Positions 22,150 to 30,073 are shown, numbered from the stretch's first letter. The stretch is 34,721 nt of DNA from an uncultured Rhodospirillaceae bacterium (GCA_945952105.1 CAMFGZ010000038.1:1-34721); one strand, 5' to 3'. Program-made: numbers and translations. The notes: generated from the sequence alone by a model not told the origin.

Positions 22150-23139
22150 ATGCCCGACGCAGCCGATCTTTCCGTGCCATTGCCCCGCGAGGCAATGCCC
22201 GATCGGCTGCTCTGGCGGGGTGACACGCTGGCGCCGGAGACCGGGCGGATCGCGATTCCCGGTGACGTCGAACACGAACTCGATCGACTCGTTGCGAAGC
22301 TCGATCGCGATCCCGTGCCTCTCCTCCTGCTGCGCGCGGAGGATTTCAAGCTCGGCGCATCACGCGCCTTCATGCGCGACGTCAAACTGAGCCTCGACGG
22401 CGGACCGGGCTTCGCCATCATCGACCGTCTGCCCGTCGAGCGCTGGTCACGTGACGGCACACGTGCCGTATGGTGGCTGCTCGCCTCCCTGGTCGCCCGT
22501 CCGGTGGCGCAGAAATGGGATGGCACCTCGATCTATGATGTCACCGATCTCGGCAAACCGCCGGGCAACGGCGTGCGCCCCGACGTCACCAACGCCGAGC
22601 AGAACTTCCATACCGACAACAGCTACAATCTCGTGCCGCCGCATTACGTCGGCCTGCTGTGCGTACGCACGGCGATGGAAGGCGGCGTCAGCGGCATCGT
22701 GAGCTTTGCCGCCGCGCACGAAGAGATGCGCCGGCAGCATCCCGACCTGCTGCCGAGGCTCTACCAGCCGTTCTACTTCGACCGCCAACGCGAGCATGCG
22801 CCGGCCGACATCATGACGACGCACCATCCGATGCTGGAACGCGAGGACGACCGGCTGATCGCCCGGCTGTCGCGTTTCCAGGTGACCAACGGCCACTCTC
22901 TGGCCGGTGTCGCGCTCGACCCGGAAGGTGTCGCCGCTCTCGAAGCCTTCGAGGCGATCCTGAACGCACCGGGCATGGCGGCCCGCTTCGTCTTCCAGCC
23001 GGGTCAGATGCAGCTCATCGACAATCGCGCGCTCGGACACAAGCGCACCGGGTTCCGCGATTGGCCGGAGGCAGAGCGCAAGCGTTTGCTCATCCGCCTG
23101 TGGCTGCGCGACAGCGGGAGCCGCGCCTACAACGGCTGA
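22150..23139 (+). CDS. TauD/TfdA-like Fe(II)/2-oxoglutarate dioxygenase
   Basis: This is a predicted non-heme iron oxygenase of 329 residues. The iron triad is His154 and Asp156 in NFHTDNSYN, with distal His297 in DNRALGHKRTGF. An Arg a few residues later (about 303) fits the 2-oxoglutarate carboxylate. The fold around it (PPHYVGLLCVRTAMEGGVS) is typical of the TauD/TfdA superfamily. The substrate is unknown. The ATG at 22150 lies 26 nt after dapD and follows a GGAGAG site, so the two are probably co-transcribed. A role tied to lysine metabolism is possible but unsupported. Confidence 0.87.
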   Translation: MPDAADLSVPLPREAMPDRLLWRGDTLAPETGRIAIPGDVEHELDRLVAKLDRDPVPLLLLRAEDFKLGASRAFMRDVKLSLDGGPGFAIIDRLPVERWSRDGTRAVWWLLASLVARPVAQKWDGTSIYDVTDLGKPPGNGVRPDVTNAEQNFHTDNSYNLVPPHYVGLLCVRTAMEGGVSGIVSFAAAHEEMRRQHPDLLPRLYQPFYFDRQREHAPADIMTTHHPMLEREDDRLIARLSRFQVTNGHSLAGVALDPEGVAALEAFEAILNAPGMAARFVFQPGQMQLIDNRALGHKRTGFRDWPEAERKRLLIRLWLRDSGSRAYNG

Positions 23140-23148
23140 TGATCCCCG

Positions 23149-23616
23149 TCAGGCCAGATGGCGCTTCCACTCCGGCTGTGCCCTGAGATGCGCGCCTTCC
23201 TTGGCGAGGATCTTCGACGTGCGTTCGGGCGCGAAGCCCAGCTCGACGAAGGCCGGCCCGACATTGGCCACCTCGCGATAGTCGAGGATCAGACCGTCGC
23301 GCAGCTGCATCATCGAGCAGCCCTCGAAGCCGACCCTCTTGCCCTCGGCGCCGGGCAGCTTCGAGACGTAGCTGAACGTGTAGTAGGCGTAGAGCATTTT
23401 TCCGTCGCTGACCGGCCGGTGCATGTCCCAGCGGAACTCGTGCGCGGTGCGATGGAACCAGTCGTCGATCATCCCGGCGATCTTCTCGCGGCCCTCGAAG
23501 TCGCCATAGAACACGTCGTGATAGACCGCATCCTCGGTGAACAGGCTGGCGAACCCCTTGCCGTCGCGGCGCTCCACCGCCGAGCAGAAAGCCTTCAGAA
23601 GCGCTGACGTTTCCAT
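23149..23616 (-). CDS. NTF2-like (SnoaL-type) family protein
   Basis: This is a 155-residue protein of the nuclear transport factor 2-like fold: a first helix METSALLKAFCSAVERRDG, then FASLFTEDAVYHDVFYGDFEGR, FHRTAHEFRWDMHRPVSDG, and a C-terminal strand MQLRDGLILDYREVANVG. Such proteins act as isomerases, cyclases or small-ligand binders, and no activity can be assigned. The ATG at 23616 has a GGAGG site; the open frame continues to 23718 but that part overlaps lemA. It is divergent from lemA and convergent with the dioxygenase gene. Confidence 0.87.
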   Translation of the reverse strand: METSALLKAFCSAVERRDGKGFASLFTEDAVYHDVFYGDFEGREKIAGMIDDWFHRTAHEFRWDMHRPVSDGKMLYAYYTFSYVSKLPGAEGKRVGFEGCSMMQLRDGLILDYREVANVGPAFVELGFAPERTSKILAKEGAHLRAQPEWKRHLA

Positions 23617-23680
23617 GCTTATTCCTCCCGTGCCGCCACAATCATGACTAGACTGGGCGCCGCGGCAAAGGAGAACTGGC

Positions 23681-24235
23681 ATGAGTTCATGGATCTTCCT
23701 CGGCATCGTCGTCGCCATCGGACTGTGGCTGATCGCCGTCTATAACGGCCTCGTCGGCGGCCGCAACCAGGCGCAGACCGCGTGGAGCCAGATCGACGTG
23801 CAGCTCAAGCGGCGGCACGATCTCATTCCCAATCTGGTGCAGGTCGTGAAGGACGCGATGGCCTACGAGCAGGAGACGCTCACCAAGGTGATCCAGGCGC
23901 GCAACAACGCGGTGGCGGCCGCCGGAAACCCGGCGCAATCCGGACCGGCCGAGGCGGCGCTCAGCCAGGCGACGCATGGGCTGCTGGCCCTGATGGAGAA
24001 CTATCCGCAGCTCAAGGCCAACGACAACGTCATGCAGCTCCAGGAGGAGCTCACGGCGACCGAGAACAAGATCGCCTTCGCGCGCCAGTTCTACAACGAC
24101 TCGGTGAACACCTATAACACCCGCCGCCAGAGCTTCCCCGCGGTGCTGGCCGCCGCCTCGCTGGGCTTCGGGCCGATGGACCTGTTCAACATGCCGGAAA
24201 GCGAGCGCGAAGTGCCGAAGGTCGCGCTGCGCTGA
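23681..24235 (+). CDS. lemA: LemA family protein
   Basis: This is a 184-residue membrane-anchored protein. It has one N-terminal helix (WIFLGIVVAIGLWLIAVYN), then the LemA signature NGLVGGRNQAQTAWSQIDVQ and LKRRHDLIPNLVQVVK. A long four-helix bundle ends in the family pattern ARQFYNDSVNTYN and a proline-rich tail. An AAGGAG site precedes the ATG. The cellular role is poorly known; it frequently lies beside HtpX-type proteases, as here (13 nt upstream), which suggests a joint envelope function. Confidence 0.93.
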   Translation: MSSWIFLGIVVAIGLWLIAVYNGLVGGRNQAQTAWSQIDVQLKRRHDLIPNLVQVVKDAMAYEQETLTKVIQARNNAVAAAGNPAQSGPAEAALSQATHGLLALMENYPQLKANDNVMQLQEELTATENKIAFARQFYNDSVNTYNTRRQSFPAVLAAASLGFGPMDLFNMPESEREVPKVALR

Positions 24236-24248
24236 AGGATAGCGGCGC

Positions 24249-25196
24249 ATGAGCGCCACCACCGACTTCGTCGCCGCGCAGGCGGTCAACCGCCGCAACA
24301 CGATGGTGCTGCTGGCGATCCTCACCGCGCTGGCGGGCGGCATCGGCTATCTGGTCGGCGCGCTGCTGGAAGGCGAGTCGTCGGGTGCCCTGCCCGCGGT
24401 CAGCCAGGTCGGCATCGCGGGCGCGGGCCTGATGGCGGCCATCAGCATCGGCTGGAGCGCGATCTCCCTGGCCGTCGGCGACCGGATGGTGCTGTCGATG
24501 GCCGGCGCGAAGGAGATCGGGAAGCAGGACGCGCCGCAGATCTACAATGTCGTCGAGGAAATCTCGATCGCCGCCGGCGTGCCGATGCCCCGGGTGATGG
24601 TGCTGGAAACCGATGCGCTCAACGCCTTCGCCACCGGCAACAAGGTCGGCAGCGGCACCATCGCGGTCACGCGCGGCCTGCTGAACACGCTCGATCGCAA
24701 CGAGCTTCAGGGCGTGGTGGCGCACGAGATGGCGCACCTGCGCAACCTCGACACGCGCTACATGGTCGTGGTCGGCGTCACGGTCGGCCTGATCGCGCTG
24801 GTCTGCGACATGGCCTTGCGCACGATGAACTGGGGCTCGACACGCAGCGACGACCGCAAGGGCAGTTCGGGCGGCGGCATCCTGATCATCGTCCTGCTGG
24901 TCGTTGCGATTTTGGCGCCGCTCGCCGCCAAGGCGGTGCAGATGGCGGTGTCCCGGCAGCGCGAGTATCTGGCGGATGCGACGTCGGTCCAGTTCACCCG
25001 CAACCCCAATGGCCTCATCTCCGCGCTGGGAAAGCTCGCGGAGAAGGCGGCACCCTTTCCCGGAGTGAGTCGTGCCACGCAGCATCTCTTCATCGTCAAC
25101 CCGATCAACCAGTTCACCTCGAAGACTCCGGCGCTCCTCGCCACGCATCCCGATATCGAGGATCGCATCGCTCGCCTGCGCAATCTGGGCGGCTAG
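24249..25196 (+). CDS. HtpX-like M48 family membrane zinc metalloprotease
   Basis: This is an inner-membrane protease of 315 residues. The zinc motif HEMAH holds His159, Glu160 and His163, and the third ligand Glu239 is in SRQREYLADA, the standard M48B pattern. Two hydrophobic helices precede the catalytic domain (about 18-40 and 52-76) and two lie between the motif and Glu239 (about 171-190 and 209-228). Homologue HtpX cleaves misfolded membrane proteins. It pairs with lemA. Its last 125 nt overlap the putative start region of the glycerophosphodiesterase gene in another frame. Confidence 0.93.
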   Translation: MSATTDFVAAQAVNRRNTMVLLAILTALAGGIGYLVGALLEGESSGALPAVSQVGIAGAGLMAAISIGWSAISLAVGDRMVLSMAGAKEIGKQDAPQIYNVVEEISIAAGVPMPRVMVLETDALNAFATGNKVGSGTIAVTRGLLNTLDRNELQGVVAHEMAHLRNLDTRYMVVVGVTVGLIALVCDMALRTMNWGSTRSDDRKGSSGGGILIIVLLVVAILAPLAAKAVQMAVSRQREYLADATSVQFTRNPNGLISALGKLAEKAAPFPGVSRATQHLFIVNPINQFTSKTPALLATHPDIEDRIARLRNLGG

Positions 25197-26106
25197 CACC
25201 GGCCTCGCGGCGGCCTTCGACCTGCAGGGCCATCGCGGCGCGCGCGGGCTCGCACCCGAGAACACACTGGCCGCCTTCAAGCTGGCGCAGGATCTCGGCG
25301 TCACCACGCTCGAAACCGACCTCGCGGTGACGCGCGACGGCATCGTGGTCATCAGCCATGATCCGGTGCTCAATCCCGACCTCGTGCGCGGACCGGACGG
25401 GCAGTGGCTCGGCGCACCGGGCCCCGCCGTCCGCACACTGACCCTCGACGAGCTGAAGCGCTACGACATTGGCCGCGTGAACCCGGCCAGCAAGTACGCC
25501 CAGCAGTTCCCCGAGCAGAAGCCGGTCGACGGCCAGCGCTTCCCGACCCTCATCGAGTTCTTCGCGCAGGCCGCGCCCGGAGTCCGCTTCAACATCGAGA
25601 TCAAGACCGATCCGGGCAAACCCGACCTCACGCTCGACCCGGCCGCCTTCGCGAAACGGGCGGTCGAGGGCATTCGCAAGGCCAAGGCCGAGGCGCGCAC
25701 GACGCTGCAATCCTTCGACTGGCGCGGCCTGATCGAGGCCAGGAAGCTGGCGCCCGAGATCGCCACGGCCTGCCTCACCATCGAGAGCAACAACTTCGAC
25801 ACGGTGCAGCGCACCAGCGGCCGTCCCTCGCCCTGGCTGGGCGGGCTCGACCTGGCCGCGCACGGCGGCTCGGTGCCCCGGCTGGCAAAGGCGGCCGGCT
25901 GTGCGGTGTGGTCGCCCTTCTGGCGCAACGTCACGGCGGAGAACGTCAAGGAGGCGCAGGCGCTCGGCCTCAAGGTGATCCCCTGGACGGTCAATGCGCC
26001 GGCCGAAATGACCCGGTTGATCGACCTCGGCGTGGACGGGCTGATCACCGACTACCCCGATCGCGGCCTCCAGGTTCTTGCATCCAAAGGGCTGAAATCC
26101 CGCTAG
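25072..26106 (+). CDS. Glycerophosphodiester phosphodiesterase, exported form (start uncertain)
   Basis: This enzyme hydrolyses glycerophosphodiesters to glycerol-3-phosphate and an alcohol. Catalytic motifs are clear: GHRGARGLAPENT (His54), LETDLAVTRDG (Glu81, Asp83) and ISHDPVL (His96), followed by a GDPD-type barrel to residue 344. The only in-frame start upstream of the HRG motif is the GTG at 25072, inside htpX, preceded by CGGAG at good spacing; no ATG, GTG or TTG lies between it and His54. That start gives a long basic N-terminus, then a hydrophobic stretch ending AAA (about residues 31-48) that reads as a signal peptide. If it is wrong, the gene is 5'-truncated. A periplasmic location is inferred. 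Confidence 0.8.
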   Translation: MPRSISSSSTRSTSSPRRLRRSSPRIPISRIASLACAIWAASTGLAAAFDLQGHRGARGLAPENTLAAFKLAQDLGVTTLETDLAVTRDGIVVISHDPVLNPDLVRGPDGQWLGAPGPAVRTLTLDELKRYDIGRVNPASKYAQQFPEQKPVDGQRFPTLIEFFAQAAPGVRFNIEIKTDPGKPDLTLDPAAFAKRAVEGIRKAKAEARTTLQSFDWRGLIEARKLAPEIATACLTIESNNFDTVQRTSGRPSPWLGGLDLAAHGGSVPRLAKAAGCAVWSPFWRNVTAENVKEAQALGLKVIPWTVNAPAEMTRLIDLGVDGLITDYPDRGLQVLASKGLKSR

Positions 26107-26110
26107 GCGG

Positions 26111-26139
26111 TTGACTCGGGTCGCGCTGTGTTCTGTATA
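26111..26139 (+). promoter_or_regulatory. GntR-gene promoter (leaderless)
   Basis: TTGACT (26111-26116) and TGTATA (26134-26139) are spaced 17 bp apart. Six nucleotides separate the -10 from the ATG at 26146, so the transcript would begin at the start codon. The -10 lies inside a perfect 16-bp palindrome. Confidence 0.6.
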
Positions 26140-26145
26140 CAGAAC
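26130..26145. promoter_or_regulatory. GntR/FCD operator
   Basis: GTTCTGTATACAGAAC is a perfect 16-bp palindrome that ends directly before the ATG and covers the -10. Its GTATAC centre matches the TTGTATACAA-like sites reported for FCD-type GntR regulators. Binding here would block the gene's own promoter. Confidence 0.7.
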
Positions 26146-26817
26146 ATGCGTCCCATCCTCCCCGAACCCGATCTTTCCGAGCGTATCCACGATTCCGTCC
26201 TGGAGGCGATCTGCTCGGGCGAACTCAAGGCGGGGGCCCGGATCACGCAGGAAGAGATCGCCCAACAATTCGGCGTGTCGCGCCAGCCGGTCCTGCAGGC
26301 CATGATGCTGCTGCGCCGCGAGGGCTTCCTGATCGATGCCGGCCGCAAGGGCGTCTGCGTGGCTCCGCTCGACGTCCAGCAGGCCCGCAACCTCTACGTC
26401 GTCCGCGCCGCCCTCGACGGCGCCGCCGCCCGCCTCGCCGCCTCCAACTACACGCCCCATCTCGTGCAGCGCGGCCGCGCCCTGCTCGACGTCGGCCGCC
26501 GCGCCGTGGCGAGCGGCTACGTGCCCTCGGTCATCGAGGCCGACATCGATTTCCACCTCTTCGTCTACGAAGCCTCCGGCAATCCCGTGATCGGCGAGAC
26601 CGCGCAACCGCACTGGCAGCATCTGCGCCGGGTGATGGCCGCGGCCTTGAGCGAGGAGGATCTGCGGATCAGTGTGTGGGACGAACATGAGGGCATCCTG
26701 CGCGCGCTCGAAGCGGGGCAGGCGGCCGAAGCCGAGGCGCTGTGCCGCGGCCATGCCGAACAGATGGCCGACATTCTCACCGGACGATTGAAGGTCGTGA
26801 TTTCCCGCGCCGCCTGA
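26146..26817 (+). CDS. GntR family regulator, FCD subfamily
   Basis: This is a 223-residue regulator. The winged helix lies at about 10-75 (LSERIHDSVLEAICSGEL, then ITQEEIAQQFGVSRQPVLQAM). The FCD ligand domain follows, with metal-site candidates Asp133, His137, His181 and His203. FCD members sense organic acids or sugar acids. I chose the ATG at 26146 over a GTG at 26128, because the latter would put the operator inside the gene. It lies 50 nt upstream of the dioxygenase-oxidoreductase pair on the same strand and is their likely regulator. Confidence 0.92.
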   Translation: MRPILPEPDLSERIHDSVLEAICSGELKAGARITQEEIAQQFGVSRQPVLQAMMLLRREGFLIDAGRKGVCVAPLDVQQARNLYVVRAALDGAAARLAASNYTPHLVQRGRALLDVGRRAVASGYVPSVIEADIDFHLFVYEASGNPVIGETAQPHWQHLRRVMAAALSEEDLRISVWDEHEGILRALEAGQAAEAEALCRGHAEQMADILTGRLKVVISRAA

Positions 26818-26866
26818 AGACGGCGTTCACAACGAAGCAAGACATCATAGCCAAGGAGGAACCGCC

Positions 26867-27667
26867 ATGAAGCTCACCTCTGAGCAGCTGAAGCAATTCG
26901 ACGAAGAGGGCTATCTCTTCTTCCCGGAATATTTCTCGCCGGAAGAAACGAAGATCCTGAAATCCTCGGTGCCCGAGGTCTTCGCCCAGCGCCGCCCCGA
27001 GAACATTCGCGAGAAGAGCGGCGACGTCGTGCGCACCGCCTTTGCGGTCCACACCTATCATCCGGTGTTCGAGGCGCTGGTCCATCATCCGCGCTTCGTG
27101 GAGCCGGCCGAGCAGCTCCTGAAGGACAAGACCTACATCCACCAGTTCAAGATCAACGGGAAGGCCGCCTTCGACGGCGATGTCTGGCAGTGGCACCAGG
27201 ACTACGGCACCTGGAAGGCCGACGACGACATGCCCGAGGCGCGCGCCATGAACCTCGCGGTGTTCATCGATGAGGTGAACGAGTTCAACGGCCCGCTCTG
27301 GTTCATTCCCCGGAGCCACAAGAAGGGCGCGATCGAGGCCAGCCACGACCTCACCACGACGTCGTATCCGCTGTGGACGATCGACAACGACACGATCGCC
27401 AAGCTGGTCGACCAGGGCGGCATCGTCGCGCCCAAGGGCGGTCCGGGCTCCGCGATCTTCTTCCACGGCACGCTGGTCCACGGCAGCGGCCCCAACATGT
27501 CGCCGTGGGATCGCCAGATCATCTACGTGACCTACAATTCGGTGAACAACGCGATCCGCCGGTTCAAGCGGCCGGACTATATCGCCCATCGCGACTTCAC
27601 GCCGATCGATGCCTGGGAAGACGATGCGGTGATCCGCGCCGTCAACCGCAAGGTCGCGGCGGAATAG
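26867..27667 (+). CDS. PhyH-family Fe(II)/2-oxoglutarate dioxygenase, EctD-like
   Basis: This is a predicted hydroxylase of 266 residues. The iron triad is His110, Asp112 and distal His205 (LVHGSGPN); Arg216 fits 2-oxoglutarate. The segment WQWHQDYGTWKADDDMP parallels the ectoine hydroxylase signature FxWHSDFETWHxEDGMP, and NGPLWFIPRSHK and GGPGSAIFFH follow the same order. No ectoine synthesis genes lie here, and the Ser and Glu of the signature are replaced by Gln and Gly, so the substrate probably differs. A strong AAGGAGGAA site precedes the ATG. It is co-transcribed with the SAF-domain oxidoreductase 22 nt downstream. Confidence 0.87.
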   Translation: MKLTSEQLKQFDEEGYLFFPEYFSPEETKILKSSVPEVFAQRRPENIREKSGDVVRTAFAVHTYHPVFEALVHHPRFVEPAEQLLKDKTYIHQFKINGKAAFDGDVWQWHQDYGTWKADDDMPEARAMNLAVFIDEVNEFNGPLWFIPRSHKKGAIEASHDLTTTSYPLWTIDNDTIAKLVDQGGIVAPKGGPGSAIFFHGTLVHGSGPNMSPWDRQIIYVTYNSVNNAIRRFKRPDYIAHRDFTPIDAWEDDAVIRAVNRKVAAE

Positions 27668-27689
27668 TCGAAGACGTCCGGAGGAAACA

Positions 27690-29054
27690 ATGAGTCTCCA
27701 TCGCATGCTTCAGGCCCGCGCGGCCGAAGCCAATCCGCTGCGCATCGGCGTCATCGGCGCCGGCAAGTTCGGCTCGATGTACCTGTCGCAGATCCCGACC
27801 ACGCCGGGCATCCACCTGCTCGGCATCGCCGACCTCTCGCCCGACCGCGCGCGCGAGAACCTGGCGCGGCTGGGATGGAAGCCCGACGTGACGGCGGCCA
27901 GCTCTTTCGCCGACGCCCGCAAGCACGGCAGCACCTATCTCACCGAGGACTGGCGCGCGCTGGTCAGCCATCCCGAGATCGACATCGTGGTCGAGTCGAC
28001 CGGCGATCCGATTGCCGCCGTCGAGCACGCGCTCGAAGCCTTCAGGCACGGCAAGCACGTGGTGATGGTGACGGTGGAGGCCGACGCCTTCTGCGGCCCG
28101 CTGCTCGCCAGGCGTGCCGCCGCCGCTGGCGTGATCTACTCGCTGGCCTACGGCGACCAGCCGGCGCTGATCTGCGAGCTGGTCGACTGGGCCCGCACCT
28201 CCGGCTTCGAGGTGACGGCGGCCGGCCGTGGCCACAAGTGGCTGCCGCACTTCGCGCAATCCACGCCCGAGACCGTGTGGAAGTACTGGGGCCTCAACGA
28301 GGAGCAGGCCAGGCGCGGCGGCCTCAACCCCAAGATGTTCAACTCCTTCCTCGACGGCTCCAAGCCCGCCATCGAGAGCACCGCCGTCGCCAACGCCACC
28401 GGCCTCACGCCGGCACCGGACGGGCTCGCCTTCCCGCCATGCTCCGTGGAGGACCTGCCCTTCGTCATGCGGCCGGTCTCCGAGGGCGGCCAGCTCCATC
28501 ACAAGGGCCAGGTCGAAGTCGCCTCGTCGCTGGAGAAGGACGGGCGCGCCATCCCCTACGAGATCCGCAAGGGCGTGTGGGTCGTGTTCGAGGCGGCGAC
28601 CGAGTACCAGAAGAACTGCTTCGAGGAATACATGCTGCAGACCGACCCGAGCGGCCGGTACTCGGTCATGTACAAGCGCTGGCACCTGATCGGCCTCGAG
28701 GTCGGCATGTCGGTCGCCTCGATCGGCCTGCGCAAGGAACCGACCGGCACGCCGATCGGCTTTCACGCCGACGTCATCGCCACCGCCAAGCGCGACCTCA
28801 AGCCCGGCGAGATGCTGGACGGCGAGGGCGGCTACACGGTCTACGGCAAGCTCTTCCCGTCGGAGAAGTCGACCGGCCTCGGCAGCCTGCCGCTCGGTCT
28901 CGCCCACAACGTCAAGCTGGTGAAGCCGATCAAGGCCGGCCAGTCCCTGACCTACGCCGACGTGGTGATGGACGAGTCCCTGACCGCCGTGAAGCTCCGC
29001 CGCGAGATGGAACGCGACTTCGCGCCGGCTGCGTCGAAGATCGCGGCGCAGTAA
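27690..29054 (+). CDS. DRL-like NAD(P)-dependent oxidoreductase with SAF domain
   Basis: This is a 454-residue cytoplasmic protein of the homoserine-dehydrogenase-like/SAF group (COG4091). A Rossmann motif GVIGAGKFGSMY lies at about residues 20-31, a central catalytic domain follows, and the C-terminal region (about 370-450, KPIKAGQSLTYADVVMDE) is SAF-like. The same family includes Brucella DRL, which replaces DXR in the methylerythritol phosphate pathway, but most members have other or unknown roles. Next to a dioxygenase and GntR regulator, a catabolic dehydrogenase is more likely here. A GGAGGAAA site precedes the ATG. Confidence 0.8.
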   Translation: MSLHRMLQARAAEANPLRIGVIGAGKFGSMYLSQIPTTPGIHLLGIADLSPDRARENLARLGWKPDVTAASSFADARKHGSTYLTEDWRALVSHPEIDIVVESTGDPIAAVEHALEAFRHGKHVVMVTVEADAFCGPLLARRAAAAGVIYSLAYGDQPALICELVDWARTSGFEVTAAGRGHKWLPHFAQSTPETVWKYWGLNEEQARRGGLNPKMFNSFLDGSKPAIESTAVANATGLTPAPDGLAFPPCSVEDLPFVMRPVSEGGQLHHKGQVEVASSLEKDGRAIPYEIRKGVWVVFEAATEYQKNCFEEYMLQTDPSGRYSVMYKRWHLIGLEVGMSVASIGLRKEPTGTPIGFHADVIATAKRDLKPGEMLDGEGGYTVYGKLFPSEKSTGLGSLPLGLAHNVKLVKPIKAGQSLTYADVVMDESLTAVKLRREMERDFAPAASKIAAQ

Positions 29055-29056
29055 GC

Positions 29057-29072
29057 GCGAAACTCGTTTCGC
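29057..29072. terminator. Hairpin after the oxidoreductase gene
   Basis: GCGAAAC (29057-29063) and GTTTCGC (29066-29072) are perfect inverted arms around TC, 3 nt after the stop codon. It probably marks the 3' end of the GntR-dioxygenase-oxidoreductase unit. No T-run follows. Confidence 0.45.
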
Positions 29073-29136
29073 ATCGGAGGAAGACAGCGGGCTCGTAGAA
29101 CCGCCTCCCGCCAGCGTCCCAACGGCCGAGCTATGC

Positions 29137-29166
29137 TCGACCGTTGTTCATTTGACGACACATAAT
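29137..29166 (+). promoter_or_regulatory. Candidate promoter of the DeoR-ABC-phosphodiesterase operon
   Basis: TCGACC (29137-29142) and CATAAT (29161-29166) are spaced 18 bp apart. The -10 is a five of six match, and the start would be near 29173. Motif copies of the DeoR operator array lie between the two hexamers and on both sides of the start. Confidence 0.4.
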
Positions 29167-29217
29167 GTTCATGTGAAAGTCACCTGAACGAAAACAACGA
29201 TCTTCATGTTCATTCGA
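29145..29217. promoter_or_regulatory. DeoR operator array, four 11-bp motifs
   Basis: Direct copies are TGTTCATTTGA (29145-29155), TGTTCATGTGA (29166-29176) and TGTTCATTCGA (29207-29217). An inverted copy lies at 29180-29190 and reads CGTTCAGGTGA on the minus strand. Direct copies start 21 and 41 bp apart, close to whole helical turns, so bound regulator would sit on one face. The array lies directly upstream of the DeoR-type gene and heads the ABC operon. Confidence 0.65.
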
Positions 29218-29262
29218 ACCATGCAGATCGAACGGGACAGGAAGCGGGCTCAGGATCCGGGA

Positions 29263-30069
29263 ATGCAGGCGGAAGAACGCGCCCGCGCCATCGTCGAACG
29301 CGTCCGGGGGGACGGCTTCCAGTCGATCGAGGCGCTGGCTCTCCAGTTTGGCGTCACGCCGCAGACGATCCGGCGCGACGTGAACCTGCTGTGCGACCGC
29401 GGCCTGCTGCGCCGGCGCCATGGCGGCGTCGAGCTGCCGCCCGAGGGCGAGAACCTCGCCTATCCCGCCCGCCAGGTGCTGAACATCGACGCCAAGCGCC
29501 GCATCGCCCGGCTGGTGGCGCGCGAAGTGCCCGACGGCGCCTCGCTGTTCTTCGGCATCGGCACGACGCCCGAGCAATGCGCGCTGGCGCTCGCCGACCA
29601 TGCCGGGCTGAGGGTCATGACCAACAATCTCAACGTCGCAATGGCGCTCTGCCGCAGCGGCTCGTGCGAGATCACCATCGCCGGTGGTCGCCTGCGCAAC
29701 CTCGACCGCGACGTGGTGGCGGGCGAAGCGCATGGCTTCTTCGGCCGCTTCGCCGCCGACATCGGCATCTATGGCGTGGGCGGCGTCGCCGAGGACGGCA
29801 CGCTGCTCGACTTCGGCACCGACGAAGTGACGATGCGCAGCACCCTGGCGCAGCATTGCCGCCAGCGTTTCCTGGTCCTCGATCATTCCAAGTTCGGCCG
29901 CGGCGGCACGGTGCGCGGCGGCCACATCACCGAGGCGAGCGCCGTCTTCAGCGATCGCCCGGTGCCGGCCGCCATCGCCGACAGCCTGCGCGAGGCCGGG
30001 GTCCGGCTCGTGTGCTGGCCGGACGACGGCGCATCCAACGAGTCGACAAGTCAGACAAGGAGGGGTTGA
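29263..30069 (+). CDS. DeoR/GlpR-like transcriptional regulator
   Basis: This is a 268-residue repressor-type regulator. The N-terminal helix-turn-helix (FQSIEALALQFGVTPQTIRRDVNLL, about 19-43 in part) is followed by the RRRHGGVELP motif. The DeoR sensor domain contains GASLFFGIGTTPEQCA and LVLDHSKFGRGG, typical of proteins that bind phosphorylated sugars or glycerol-3-phosphate. I chose the ATG at 29263: AGGA lies 7 nt upstream and the length then matches GlpR. Earlier ATGs at 29206 and 29221 would add 19 or 14 residues and place an operator copy in the coding sequence. It heads the transporter operon, 4 nt before the binding-protein gene. Confidence 0.9.
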   Translation: MQAEERARAIVERVRGDGFQSIEALALQFGVTPQTIRRDVNLLCDRGLLRRRHGGVELPPEGENLAYPARQVLNIDAKRRIARLVAREVPDGASLFFGIGTTPEQCALALADHAGLRVMTNNLNVAMALCRSGSCEITIAGGRLRNLDRDVVAGEAHGFFGRFAADIGIYGVGGVAEDGTLLDFGTDEVTMRSTLAQHCRQRFLVLDHSKFGRGGTVRGGHITEASAVFSDRPVPAAIADSLREAGVRLVCWPDDGASNESTSQTRRG

Positions 30070-30073
30070 TCTC

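Noticed and set aside
25114..26754. A 546-codon minus-strand open frame spanning the glycerophosphodiesterase and GntR genes.
   Set aside because: It crosses two well-supported plus-strand genes and the GntR promoter, has no domain features, and is explained by GC-rich codon use.
27690..29054. The DRL-like gene as homoserine dehydrogenase of threonine synthesis.
   Set aside because: The C-terminal part is SAF-like with no ACT domain, the neighbours are a dioxygenase and a GntR regulator, and only the Rossmann half is shared.
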